A DNA stretch of 64,000 nt from positions 21,629 through 85,628 of the forward strand of contig JNEN01001204.1 in assembly GCA_000697355.1 (NCBI GenBank). The letters run 5' to 3'. The position numbers and the translations under genes were made by a program. The stretch is from Syncephalastrum monosporum B8922. Taxonomy: Eukaryota > Mucoromycota > Mucoromycetes > Mucorales > Syncephalastraceae. Below are positions 21,677-32,793 of this stretch, one piece after another (the first letter of the stretch is position 1; the number at the start of each line of letters is the position of its first letter). Below the pieces are notes generated by a model. That model did not search any database, had not been told where the DNA came from, and saw only the letters and a list, made by a program, of their open reading frames with translations.

Positions 21677-23072
21677 ATGGCCTCTGCCGAAAAGCGGTTT
21701 TTGCGCTTCAACAAGCGCCAGGTGGTGGTCGGCCTTGGTCTCATGCTCATCCTCACACTGTCGCTTCTGACGGTCTCACGGCCTACCCTCTTGGGTGGTA
21801 ACAGCTGTGGACGCACGATCCGGACGCTGAACGAGGCGGTTGCATTCAGCAAACCCAGCGGAGGGGAGCAATACCACATGAAGGGCGAGCGGCAGGATCC
21901 TGTCTATGTCGACCTCAACCAGCTCGAAGCAACCGCCACAGCCAAGGACAACCAGGAACATGTCCTGATCCTGACCCCGCTCAAGAACGCTGCCAACTAT
22001 TTGCCTCGCTACTTTGAACTCATCGACCGCATGTCCTATCCAAAGCATTTGATTTCCATCGCCTTTCTCGTCTCTGACACGACCGACAACACCGTCGAGC
22101 TTTTGGAGCAGCAAGCCAACATTTTCCTGAGCCGATGGCGTAATCGGTACCATTCGATCACCATCTACCAAAAGGATTTCCGTTTCGAACTTCCCGAAGA
22201 CCAGCGACACAAGTTTGAGCTTCAGCCTCTCCGTCGGTCATTCATGGCTCGCGCGCGCAATTATCTCCTCACTGCCGCTCTCAAGGACGAACATGCCTGG
22301 GTGCTCTGGCTCGACGTTGATTTGGTCGAATACCCTGCTACGATCCTCGAAGACCTTCAGAGCGTCGACGTGGACGTGGTCGTACCCAATTGCCTCCGTG
22401 AAACCGAAGATGGTTCTTTCTGGGGCTATGATAAGAACAACTGGCAGGAGACTGACCGGTCTCTCGAGTTGCAGAAAGATTTGGATCCGGTATGTCTCAC
22501 TCAGTGTCATGGATGCGTATCTTATGTATGATGACTTACCCCTGGTTTCCGTTGCTGCTCTTTTCGCACCCCCTTCTTTCGCTACAGGAATATGTCTTAC
22601 TCGAAGGTAAGAGAAAAAAAAAACTCTATTGCCATTTTTGCACGTGTAATCTGGGTTTGGCTGACTTGAGATCTTCTCATATTTTAGGCTATTATGAGTT
22701 CTTAACCAACCGTTACCTGATGGTCGATATGCCCACTCATCTCGGCAAGCTCGATAAAGTGCCTCTGGATGGTATTGGCGCCACTTTCACTCTCGTTCGG
22801 TAAGGTTCCCTACCAACCCCCACATTTTCCCCCTGAATGTCTATAAGAATCGCAAAAAAAGAAGAAATTGACACTAACCTCTCCATGCTCGGCGGCAATT
22901 ACTTTTTTTTCTTATCAATAGATCACAAGTCCATCGCGAAGGCGCTAATTTCCCTGCTTTTACCTACCAGCATCAGGTCGAGACCGAAGGCTTTGCGAAG
23001 ATGGCCAAGTCCATGGGCTTCGGTGTCTATGGTCTTCCCGGTTACCTCATTTATCACACCATGAATGGTTAA
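21677..23072 (+). CDS. MNN9: Golgi mannosyltransferase of the Anp1/Mnn9/Van1 family
   Basis: Four exons (21677-22489, 22588-22606, 22688-22799, 22922-23072) give 364 residues. Exon 2 is only 19 nt, but the phases join well. The protein is a type II membrane protein: a short cytosolic tail (MASAEKRFLRFNKRQ), one signal-anchor (VVVGLGLMLILTLSLLTV), then the catalytic domain. Family marks are HVLILTPLKNAANYLPRYFE, LISIAFLVSDTTDNT, the QKDF motif, RARNYLL, WLDVDLVEYPATILEDL (a D-x-D metal/GDP-mannose motif), VDVVVPNCLRE, and the C-terminal VHREGANFPAF, ETEGFAKMAKSMGFGVYGLPGY. Members form the M-Pol complexes that extend the alpha-1,6-mannan backbone of N-glycans in the cis-Golgi. Which paralogue (Mnn9, Van1 or Anp1) is not resolved; Mnn9 fits best. 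Confidence 0.9.
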
Positions 23073-23791
23073 AGTCAATTCCTATGCCCCTCCTCTTCCG
23101 CGCTCTCAATCTTTCTCTCTCTGTCTCTTTCTCTTGTTTCTTTTGCATTTTCATTCTATCATCGCATCCATTACACAATTCCTCAGCCGTCTCTTCCATA
23201 GAAGAATGTCTTTTGTAAATTTTTATTATATCTAAGAATCACGTTTAATGCCCTCGCCATACTTGCATACACGTTGGCAGATCACCTGATCCGCCTACAG
23301 CAGTGAAAGTTCTGCAATGGAACACTCGAACACTTATGCCATCTACTTATCGCTAGAGGCTGTAAAAACTTGCTTGTTGTCTTATGCGGCTTCCTCTGCA
23401 TTAGTCTTGGTGCGCATGAACAAGTGTGGGAAATCACAAGGGGCCTGTCTTGTCTACAGCACAGATTACCAAACCACCTATTCTCTGCTGAAGACATACA
23501 AGTTGTTACGCATATCATCTCGGTAGGCGGATGTTACCGTGATTTATCATGCGATATGCGTCAAATATAGCAAGAATAGAAGAGGAAGAATAATACCCTC
23601 GAACGACATTGTCTAGTATCGAAACTATATTGTAAAAAGGCACGAAAGAGAGAAAGAAGTAGAAAGTGACAGAGTGAGAGTATGTGTGACAAAAGAGAAA
23701 GGAGAGAGTAGAAAAAGCAATGGAAGAGGATTCTCGGTAGGTACTACTAGGTCGGCAATGCAAAGGTCTTTTTTTTTGCAGTTTTCGGCTC
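23073..23791. other. Spacer between convergent Mnn9-type and eIF4B genes
   Basis: About 720 bases. The first 120 are pyrimidine-rich and the last 200 purine-rich on the plus strand, which suits two 3' UTRs. The middle contains no recognisable gene. Confidence 0.55.
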
Positions 23792-25221
23792 TTACGGCTC
23801 CTGTCCGCTGGGCTTTTCGCTCTTGGGCTCGCCAATCGTAGTCTTAGTAAGCTTCTCCTCGACGCGCTTCAAGGCTGTGTCGGTGTCGACAGGTCTGGCC
23901 GCACCAAAGGGGCTCGCTTTGCTGCCGCTCGACGCACCAGTGTCTCTGGGTGCATCCGAGGTACGCGGCTTCAAGTTCAGACGGGGACGCTCCGCAGGAG
24001 CATTGCGACCTAAAGGCATGGGTGAGTCATAGACTTCACATATGCACCACCCACTCAGGATTTTAAAGCCTACCAAAGCGACCTTCGCCCTCACGCTTCG
24101 TAAAAGCACCACCGCTCCACGAAGTGTCACGCTCACGGCGCTCGAATCCGCGATCCTGGCGGTCGAAGCCACCGCGGCCGCCACGGAAACCACCGCGGGA
24201 CTGGCGCTCAGGCAGGGCAAGAGGACCATCACGGCGCCACGACGACACGTCAGTTCGGTCGGGCTCACGGGGAGCACGGTCGACGCGTCCTCTCGCTAAT
24301 AAACACATCTATCAGCGGCCACAGATTTTTAATTCTGCTCAATCAACTTACGAGGCTCGGCAACACTGACGCGAATGGTACGGCCCTGAAGCGACTGGAA
24401 TGGGAGTACGACTGTTTCAATTCTCTGTTATATGCCTTCTTCTTCTCTGATTTACCTCGCCGCTCAGCTCAAGAGCAGCCTTGAGTGAATCCAGGTCCTC
24501 AAATTCGACGTAACCAAAGCCCTTGGAGCGCTCATCACGGTCACGCAGGATGCGGATGTTGGCGATCTTGATGTAAAGTCCAGTCAGATAGGCTAAGTTT
24601 CCCACTCCAGCTCTTCCCTCAGTGCTTTACCTTAGTCTGGGCAAAGAAATCGGCCAAGTCGTCCTCGTTGGCCTCAAAGGAGAGGTTGGCGACGTGAACA
24701 GTGAACGGCGGCTCGGTAGGAAGCTCGACAGGAGCGCGGGGAGCGAAACGCTCCGAGCGCGGGGAGGTGAAGCGATCGCGACGCTCGAAACCACCGCGGT
24801 CACCGCTGCGGCCACGGTCGAAATCACGCTCACGGTCTATCGAGGTGTAAGTACTATATTCTTCTTGATCCAGTGGCGAGTCTCTCGATTACCAAAACGA
24901 TCACCGCGGGGGCTGCTGAAACCATCGTTCGAGGCTTCTTCCTTGCTCGCTAATAGAACGGGATCAATAAGATTGCTCAGCATATCTCCAATATGAAGGA
25001 GCTAACCTGCAGCTATAAAAGGGGAGAAAAAAGAAGGTCAGCTTATTGTTTTCGCACAGACGCTGTCAAACTCACGCGCAGAGGGAAGGCTCGCCATTTC
25101 GTCGGCCCACGAGCCGCTGCCTAGTAAGAGATAAAACGATGGAATCAACGACCATGGCCACTCGCCACCCTATGGTCTATAAAAACTTACTCTCGTCCGC
25201 CAGGAAGTCGGACAACGACAT
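23792..25221 (-). CDS. TIF3: Translation initiation factor eIF4B
   Basis: Eight exons on the minus strand (25221-25191, 25120-25076, 24949-24893, 24836-24631, 24566-24456, 24394-24352, 24295-24074, 24009-23792) give 310 residues with all phases consistent. The N-terminus MSLSDFLADE...SGSWADEM is the classic eIF4B opening. A preceding Lys/Gln run (GKKKQQQK) is also open and may come from an extra 5' exon. One RRM follows: FTVHVANLSFEANEDDLADFF (RNP2) and SKGFGYVEFEDLDSL (RNP1). Then there is an Arg/Gly/Asp-rich region with FRGGRGGFDRQDRG-like repeats, and the tail LNLKPRTSDAPRDT, SKASPFGAARPVDTD typical of eIF4B. The factor stimulates the eIF4A helicase and ribosome loading. A 6-nt micro-exon (CTGCAG) could be used inside the second intron without changing frame. 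Confidence 0.92.
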
Positions 25222-26066
25222 CTTTTGCTGCTGCTTCTTCTTTCCGGCTAGCAATACAGACTTGGGTGAGTACTCTTAGCCATACAATTACACATTGTAC
25301 ATACACATTGTCAGGTCTTTTTTCGTTCAAAAGAGGAGGCGTGTGTGCTTTCCGAAGCCCAAAATACTGGCAATAAAAAATTTGTGTGGGCGCTTGGGCC
25401 GTCACAAATCCAAGCACACTTTCCTGCTGCCTGCCCACAGAAAATACACTTAATTTCACTCCACTCACATTTCCATTCATCTTCACTTGCCCCCAGCCCG
25501 GCTATCAGGACTGCAATGCGCTCCAACTGGCTGTTAAGAAAAAAGTAGAGCTCCTCTGGTAAGTTGAAGTTGTTTGTAGACATCTATCGCTAGTATTATG
25601 GCTGTAATCCGTTATCACAGCTTGAGAAATATAAAGCCCTGTGTGTGGCCAGACGGTTTTGAAAAATGGACTGCACCGATACGTTTGCGTTACTTTACCG
25701 CAGTTCCGGCCTCCAATGGCTGTCGTAAACCATATAACTTTTGTCTGAATGGAGGTATCATTGGGCAGAATACCTGTACTGACGGATCTATTTTTCCACT
25801 CAAGGGAACGACCTTGTTTGGGTCCTGTATACCTTTCTTTTTTCTGGGTTCTTCATTCCATGTCGAGGAGTAAACGTGCTGACGATGACACGGCCTCTAT
25901 TGGTGTACGTGAGTCTGCATCGTATGTGAATCAGTAGAGCAAAGATGAATTCCCGCTGCTGTCGTGGTTAATACAACGATGACTGTTGAAACCGATTATA
26001 AAAATGTAATTTCAACCCACTTCCCTCACTATTACTTCCTCTTCCCATTTCACTCAACAGCAAGCC
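25222..26066. other. eIF4B promoter side and start of inverted F-box segment
   Basis: Divergent spacer. From about 25600 it aligns in inverted orientation with sequence around 29400-29520 (copy 3), so the left edge of duplicated copy 2 lies near 25600. TTATAAAAA at 25997-26005 is a possible TATA box for F-box copy 2. An 89-residue minus-strand frame at 25311-25583 does not resemble a protein I know. Confidence 0.55.
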
Positions 26067-27120
26067 ATGAATAACGACAATTTCATCTTCCTTTTTGGAC
26101 GCCTACCTTTCGAGCTTCTGGTAGGCTTGTTGAGCCGTGTGTAAACAGCGGTGTTCCAAGTTACTAACGGTAATACTAGTACACCATGCTGGTAATGCTC
26201 TCGCCCGTGGATCTGTGGGAACTCGAACGAGTTTGTCGCGGGTTTAGGGATCTCCTCGACTGGAGAAACCCGCTGATCCCACAGCTCTACCGTGTGGTGG
26301 GCCGACGTTTCGACATTCCCCCGCCCAGACCATTCACGGACCGCCGTCTTTTTCGTCTTCTCGCCGGACTGCACTGCGAAGTGTGCGGCCGGCCGTCCGA
26401 CCAAAGGCCCATACGGGTTTACTGGATGTTCGGCGTCCTCTGCTGCCGGCCCTGCTTCTTCCAGCGTACCACCGACAGGCGCAACCTGACCGCCGAGCAG
26501 CTCGACCAGCTGCTGCCATTCGAATATCTCGTCCGCGGACGTCGAAGGCGGTTCCCACAACCACGAGTGCAGAACTTGGTCTGGACGGACCACCTTGAGG
26601 TGTATTTGCCAGGCGCTACCCGATTCGAACGAGAACAGCGCCTGGCACACCTGCGGTACCTCATGGACGAGATGCTGCGCCGTATGGTGGAAGATACGCG
26701 TTTCGAGGTCCTCCGCCAAAGACAGCGCCAGCAGCGCAATCCGCGTCGTCGCGATCACCCACCGCGACGGCGCCGGCAATAGACATTTTTTTACTTCTTT
26801 TCGTTTTGCTTTGACCAATAAAAGTATCAGTATGATATAGCCACTGCATACCTTTATAACCATTTGTTCTTGTGTGTCTTACGTGTATACCAAAATTAAG
26901 CCTGTTGGTATTACGGAATATCAGAATACTGGCAGGAGACACACGACGAGTTATGTCACGTACCGACCCCGAATCTTTGAGACGCAAGTGCTAACAAGAA
27001 TTTTATTCAAGAAGCATTGTGAGAGAAAGCTGTTATATATTAGCGATCATGGCAGAGATACGTTGCAGCCGGATGTGTCGAAAGATATCACAATATACAC
27101 CTCACCCTGTCTCTTTTTTG
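25600..27120 (+). repeat. Duplicated segment, copy 2 (inverted relative to copies 1 and 3)
   Basis: Right and left parts match, as reverse complements, 27960-28300 and up to about 29520 of copy 3. For example 26930-27110 (cgaatctttgagacgcaagtg) pairs with 27970-28090. The two copies thus form a large imperfect palindrome with a spacer of about 0.8 kb. Confidence 0.75.
26067..26782 (+). CDS. F-box protein with CxxC...CxxC knuckle, copy 2 (intact)
   Basis: Two exons, 26067-26120 (54 nt) and 26180-26782, give 218 residues. The splice in phase 0 yields LFGRLPFELLYTMLVMLSPV followed by DLWELERVCRGFRDLL, a complete F-box with the LPxELL opening. Next come LLAGLHCEVCGRPSDQRPIR, YWMFGVLCCRPCF (a likely zinc knuckle), LVWTDHLEVYLPGATRFERE and an Arg-rich C-terminus (RRRDHPPRRRRQ). 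This is the only one of the three copies whose first exon is in frame, so it is the best candidate for a working gene. F-box proteins recruit substrates to SCF E3 ligases through Skp1; the target here is unknown. A TATA-like element lies about 65 bases upstream. Confidence 0.75.
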
Positions 27121-28288
27121 GTCTTTATCCAACTACCACATGGAAGAAGCGATACATTAGACCCGTCACTCCTTCAAGCATCAAGTGACATGTGAAATTG
27201 AAACCTGTGGGCACAGTGACCCATGAATCACTGATTGCTGAAGCCGAATTATGAAACGAACTCTCAACACAGCTTTGGCGTTGGTGATCTTTCCTTCCCG
27301 TCCATGATAGCAAGTTTCTCGGCTTACTCCAGCGACTCCTGACTGAAATGGTCTTCGTAGGTTTCCCAAGGGGAACGGGGTTTGTTTCAGTTGCTCATGT
27401 TCTTTTTGTCCTCGTAGTACGTGGTCCTCGACTACTAGGCACCGATCGACGTCCGACTACCGGTTCGCAGCGACCATCCACCCCGTAGGGTGTACGCTGA
27501 TATCGGCGCTGCGACTTCCCCGGTGCCGGATACTTTCACTTATCTGCGCATCTGCGCGACCATGGACGGCATGCATCGCCAGATCTGTGGGCGCCGCGCG
27601 AGCTATCCGCCAACACTGAATTGTTGGGGTGCTGTCGCGCATGCATTTCGTCCGCAGAAGGTATCATATGTGTGATAGAGAGGATAATCAGGAAGAGACT
27701 GATTACTTGTGTTGATATCCAGGCCAGAGGTCGAATGCTTGGGCGGTTACTCAGGGAAAGGCTTGAATGTTTGTAAGGTGGGTGGTGTCATTCATAGTAA
27801 CCGGGTCAGCACCTTACAGCATACACAACTACCCAAACATTTTTCACTGATATAAATCTGTATCATATGTGAATCGATTAAAGAGAGAAGAAATAAGTGT
27901 ATTTTTTTTGGAGAAAAAAACGAAGAAGGAAAGGAAGGAAAGAAAGACAGTGTGAAGGTATATATTGTGATATCTTTCGACTCGTCCGTCTGCAGCACAT
28001 CTCTGCCATGACCAATAACAGCTTTTTTTACGGTGCTTCGTGAATGAAATCCTTGTAAGCACTTGCGTCTCAAAATTTCGGGGTCGGTGCATGACTTGCT
28101 TCGCCATGTGTCTCTAGCCTGCATCCTCATATTTGATAATACTAACAGGCTGAAATTTGGTATACAGACAAGACACGCCAGGCTAAATAGTTTTAAAGGT
28201 CGGCAAAGTGGCTATTGGATATCAATATCTTATTTCGGACAAAGAAAAAAACAAAAGAGAGAAGAAAAAAAAAAGGAGAAGAAGATGG
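26783..28288. other. Spacer at the centre of the F-box inverted repeat
   Basis: Contains the right arm of copy 2 (to about 27120), a unique centre (about 27120-27950) with no convincing gene, and the start of copy 3. The unique centre has several open frames under 65 residues and no recognisable similarity. Confidence 0.5.
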
Positions 28289-30230
28289 CTACTGCCGGCG
28301 CTGTTGTAGGCGGGCGGAGCGACGGGGCGGATTTCGCTGCAGGGGCTGCCTTCGACGAAGGACCTCGAAGCGCGGGTCATCCTTCATACGCTCCAGCATC
28401 GTAGCCTCGAGGGTTCGCAGCTGTGCCAGGCGCTCTTGGCGTTCCTGGCGGGTGGCACCTGGCAAATACACCTCAAGGTGCTCTGTCCAAACCAAGTGGT
28501 CCAATCTTGATCGGCCAGGATTCTCCTGTCCTCTAAATGCGCGTCTGACTGTCTGGACTGGTACCATCAGCTGGCGGAACCGCTCTAACTGCTGTAAACC
28601 CAAGTCGATCGTGTGGGTGATCCGCTCGTACAAGCACGGACGGCAGCAAAGGATGCCAAACATCCAGTAGATCCGGATAGGCCGTTGGTTCGACGGCCGG
28701 TCGCAAACCTCGCAGTGGAGACCGGCAAAAAGACGGAAAAGACGACGATCCGTGAATGGATGCGGCTGGGGTATGCCGTATCGTTCGGCCACTGCCCGGT
28801 ACATCTGTGTGGTAATAGGGTTTCTCCAGTTAAGGAGATCCCTAAAGCCACGACAGACTCGCTCAAGCTCCCACAGGTCCACTGGTGTGAGCATTAACAA
28901 CAGGGCATACTAGTGTAACCGCTAATATCTTGGACTGGCGATGTATACACACGGCTCAACAAGCATACCAGAAGCTCGAAAGGTAGACGTCCAAAAAGAC
29001 GAGAAGTTGCCGTTATCCATGGAGGGTATTGGTTCAGCAGAAGGGAGAAAAAGGAATAGTGATGGAAGTGAGTTGGAACTTCATTTTTATAATTCGGTTT
29101 TGGCAGTCATTGTTCTATGAATCATGACAGCAACAGGAATTCATTATTTAGAGAGCTGGTTTCTTTGTTTCAAAAATAAAAAGTGTTCTACTACTTTACA
29201 TACGGTGTGGACTCACACAAACCAATGAAGGCCGTGCCAGTGTTTACACGTTTTACCCTTGACACGGAAAAAAGAACCCAAAAAAGAAAGGTCTACTGGA
29301 ACCAATCAGTAGTTCACTTTGAACGGGAAGAAAGGACTCATAAATACAGGTATTCCGCCCAATAATACCTTCATTCAGACAAAAGTTATACTACTGAATG
29401 ACAATAGCGACAGGAGCCCAATGCTGTAGTAAAGTATTGCAAACGTATCGGTGCATGTCTATCCTTCTTAAACTGTCTTGCCACATACAGGGCTTTATTT
29501 TTCTCGAAATGCAATCGAGTGGAACATATAGCGAAACTAATGAAATACTAACGATAGATACTTACAATTGACTTCAACTTATTAGAAGAGTTCTACTTCC
29601 GTTATCACAGCCAGATGGAGCACATCGCAGTCCTGATGGCCGGACCACGGGCAGGTGGGCATTGCTTGGATGACGTGTGTGCGCGACTGCTGCAGCTATG
29701 AATACATCTGCAGTCGCGCAATAAGATGGTGGTGGGGTTCGGGCACAACGCCGCCTACTTTACTAAAAGACAGTGCCAACACATTGCTATAAAGTGAGTG
29801 AGAATTGTGCCTTTGGAACTACCGTCTGCAGGTTGAACGCAGACTCTGACAAGCAGTAATGATGTCAATGCATGTCAAAGGGTAAATGAACCAGCTCTTG
29901 AACAGGCAAGCCAGTCCTCTCTGTTATATGCCATTCCTTAGTTCATTCTTTTACACAGATATTTTGCAGAAGCAGTCTTTGTGGATTCACATATTCTGGT
30001 GCCTGTACACACGAACTTTATAACGCGACTGTTTCCCAGCAATCAAATATATATTAAGTATGACCCACATGCTCATAAAGATTACGGGACGCCTTTTATA
30101 AGTCTTGTTAATTCTGTTAGCAATTTAATTGGCATACATCATCATGGTCAATCATACTCGCTGCGCAGCATCGAAGAAACTTCTTTGTGAGTGGCGTCTG
30201 AAGCGATTTCGCCCAATACCACGAGTCCAT
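28090..30230 (-). repeat. Duplicated segment, copy 3 (contains F-box gene copy 3)
   Basis: Same orientation as copy 1 and alignable with it over about 2.1 kb (16522-18640), including non-coding flanks. Together with copy 2 this shows at least two duplication events. Copies 1 and 3 share flanks that copy 2 lacks. Confidence 0.75.
28289..29020 (-). CDS. F-box protein with CxxC...CxxC knuckle, copy 3 (exon 1 frameshifted)
   Basis: Exon 2 (28909-28289) is open for 206 residues: LTPVDLWELERVCRGFRDLL, FAGLHCEVCDRPSNQ, YWMFGILCCRPCLYE, LVWTEHLEVYLPGATRQERQ and a basic tail. The upstream exon (29020-28969) is 52 nt, two shorter than in copy 2. The loss falls just after the first six codons (MDNGNF), so the F-box start LFGRLPFELL is lost in frame, although its DNA is still recognisable. 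The exon-2 frame may be translated from an internal Met (MLTPVDL) to give a truncated F-box, or the copy may be a pseudogene. The zinc-knuckle cysteines and the LEVYLPGA motif are retained in all three copies. Confidence 0.6.
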
Positions 30231-32793
30231 CCTCGCAAGTAGATGACCCCGAATATCGATACTTTTCGGTGGTGAACTGCTGATCCCTTCAATTTTTACT
30301 ATTATTTTTTTGAGGTGTCTGACACTCGAGTCCTGTAAATCGAACTTGTAATTAATACGCTCACCTCCATCCCGCGTCTTTTCTTCCGAACAAGGACCTT
30401 TTGAACAGCAGTTTTCTCTTGTTACTTTGTCTTTCTCTGTCTGTACTGACTACACCATTCCTCTACATGCATCTCCGGGGATGGGGAAATTTTTCAGAGA
30501 TATTGAAAGTGGAACTCTATTTAGTCTCAATCGGCAGTGACGCCATCGTGCTGCGCACGGTCAGTAACAGACATTTGAGCACCATCCAACTAAGTGTCGT
30601 CCTTTACCAGCAAGACTTAGAGGCGGTGGATGTACCAAAAAACCACTACGTCTGAATGAAATTCTTACTTTTCGTGCTATGGGATTATGAAAATCTTGCA
30701 TAGCTATTCAGATCTCGTCACCTGTCTACTTTTCACATTTGATATACTACGTCGTTTTAAGGCGTGAAGTGAAGCAAGTGAGTTTAGTGCCGGGATATTT
30801 AGGAATACTTCTCCCTCCGGGGAAATACACGTAGAGAAGTGAAGTAGCCAGAATAGAGAGGCAGAGAAAAAGTTGTCCAAAAAGGATGATGTGCGATGTG
30901 GCACCTTGCTGTTGTTCAAATCGACCCTTACGTAAACGGAGGGGCGAGTGCAAGAGGCACGGGGCGGGGTGAGCGTATTAATCACCATCGAACTTTGAGG
31001 CGACATATTTAAAGATGCTGGACAGTTTAACTAACTCGCGTGTCCTTCCTCGAAAAAACGTCCTCGGCTCACTCTCATCTACCGTGAAGAAATGCAAAAG
31101 CACTCTGGCTGACCTAACCGATATTTGCTAATTTTACCCGCTTACAAACCATCTCACACTGTCGAAATTCTGAATGAAAAGAGCCAATCCAGTCACATAC
31201 TGCCCATTAAACACCTGGAACCGTGGCTACCACCAAAAGGACTAGCCGACAGCTAAGGGATCTAATCATATAGTCTTGACACCTCGCTATATTAAAGCAG
31301 GATGTGGTTACAGCGGCATATACACCCGGTCAAGTACTGCTCCTAAAGCCTACTAGGGTATTGTCACCTACATGAGATTGGCAAAAAGACGAGTACTTGA
31401 TTTTGGATGGCCTTCAGACCTCGTCAACTGATAGAGATAGGCGGACGTAGAGTGCCTATTCGTTTGCATAAGCCCTGTACAACACCTCAGAGTTCTTTCT
31501 CAATTAGCGACTCGTTGGGTAAGCGTGTAGCCAAACTTGTCTCGATGACTGTGGCAACGAAAATTTGACACACCTGCAGGTAGAAATAAAACGCATTGCC
31601 AATATTATTTTATTTCATCACTCATAAATGGCATAAATTAATGGCTCCCTTACTCTTTACACTCGTTTTATTTGTTTTAAAATACAAACAAGGTTGGAAA
31701 CCCTGCTGCTTAAACTTCCTGGCACTACTTCCTGCATTCACGGTTCATGGCCTGGTCGCATACCGAACAAGTCAATTACTTGAATGTTCGAACGACCGTA
31801 GTTTATCGGCTCTTGCTGGAAGTCTCTTAGACCTTGTCGGTCCGGCGGTGGCCTATCAGTGTCTGTTCATTCATCGAAGTATTGTCCCGAGCCCTAGCCG
31901 AAATTTAAGCGACCTTATCGTCCTGCTTGCATTGGTGCCATAGGCCGTCCTCGCGGGCGCTGTATCATCCAGGTCGTACGATATTGGATAGCATGGGTAT
32001 CGGGCCACGGGTTTGTTTTCTTAAATCGCAGACGACTTTTTATACAGTAAGACCACAAAATTTTATCGCATAGTCAACATGAGTTCGTCCAATATTTATA
32101 CATAAAATGTCATCGTCTAAGGGATTCCGAGCCGAACATCGTATGCGTATTTATCATCAGCGGGTGATAAAAATAAAGCAGGCTAAACATACTCACCAGC
32201 AGCACACCTGGTGCGTTTCCGCTTCCATGTTTCAGCTTTTGATAAAAGAACAGAAGCAAAATCACTATAAAAAGAGACGAAACGGCTGAACAGAACATCA
32301 ACAAAGAAGCTCGCTCGTGCTTGACTCGTGCAACCGGCAAGCTCGCGTGCATGTTAAACAAACCCCGATTGTCAAAAAAGCGAGAAAAAGTACTTCATTT
32401 CTCTATGTTTCTCGAAGCCTTCATACAATATAAAAGCGCTTTAAGAAAGCATCGATTAGTTCTTGCCAGATAATATGAAAATCAGGAATGAGTTCCTTTT
32501 GTCCACAAGGGAATATATTCTGCTTTGAAATGATTGGCGCAGTTTCTTTTTTTTTTATAAAAAAAAAAAGGGATGTCGCCCGCGTCGTAGCACCAGGCGC
32601 GTGTCGATTCAGGTCCGCCCATGTATTTTACTCGCACGCGAAAAAAAGAAACATGTTTTCCGTGGGCTTTTCCTTAAATAAAAAAAAAGTTGTAAGTGGA
32701 CAGATTGAACTTGTTGTACACCTCTTTCTCCACTTTCCTTACACTTCGCATTCACTCCTTAGCTCACTTCCCTTTTTCCCCTCCACATTCATA
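29021..32793. other. Gene-poor stretch between F-box copy 3 and beta-tubulin
   Basis: 29021-30230 is the 5' flank of duplicated copy 3. From 30230 to 32760 I see AT-rich sequence with scattered short open frames: a 115-residue hydrophobic one at 31596-31943 plus and an 83-residue one at 32110-32361 minus (listed separately). None has a recognisable family. The final 100 bases before 32794 are pyrimidine-rich, as in a strong promoter. Confidence 0.5.
32110..32361 (-). other. Short open frame with one membrane helix, uncertain
   Basis: An 80-residue frame beginning MHASLPVARVKHERASLLMF continues with a clear hydrophobic helix (SLFIVILLLFFY), then KLKHGSGNAPGVLL. After VLL comes a good donor (GTGAGTATG), so it could be the first exon of a spliced gene running left. 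I could not find a matching second exon. It may be chance. Confidence 0.2.

Noticed and set aside
25311..25583. 90-codon minus-strand frame upstream of eIF4B (MSTNNFNLPEELYFFL...)
   Set aside because: Composition is plausible, but it has no homology I recognise and no splice sites that link it to eIF4B.
31596..31943. 115-codon hydrophobic plus-strand frame
   Set aside because: It has hydrophobic runs but no neighbouring exons, no family similarity and no promoter signal; likely chance.
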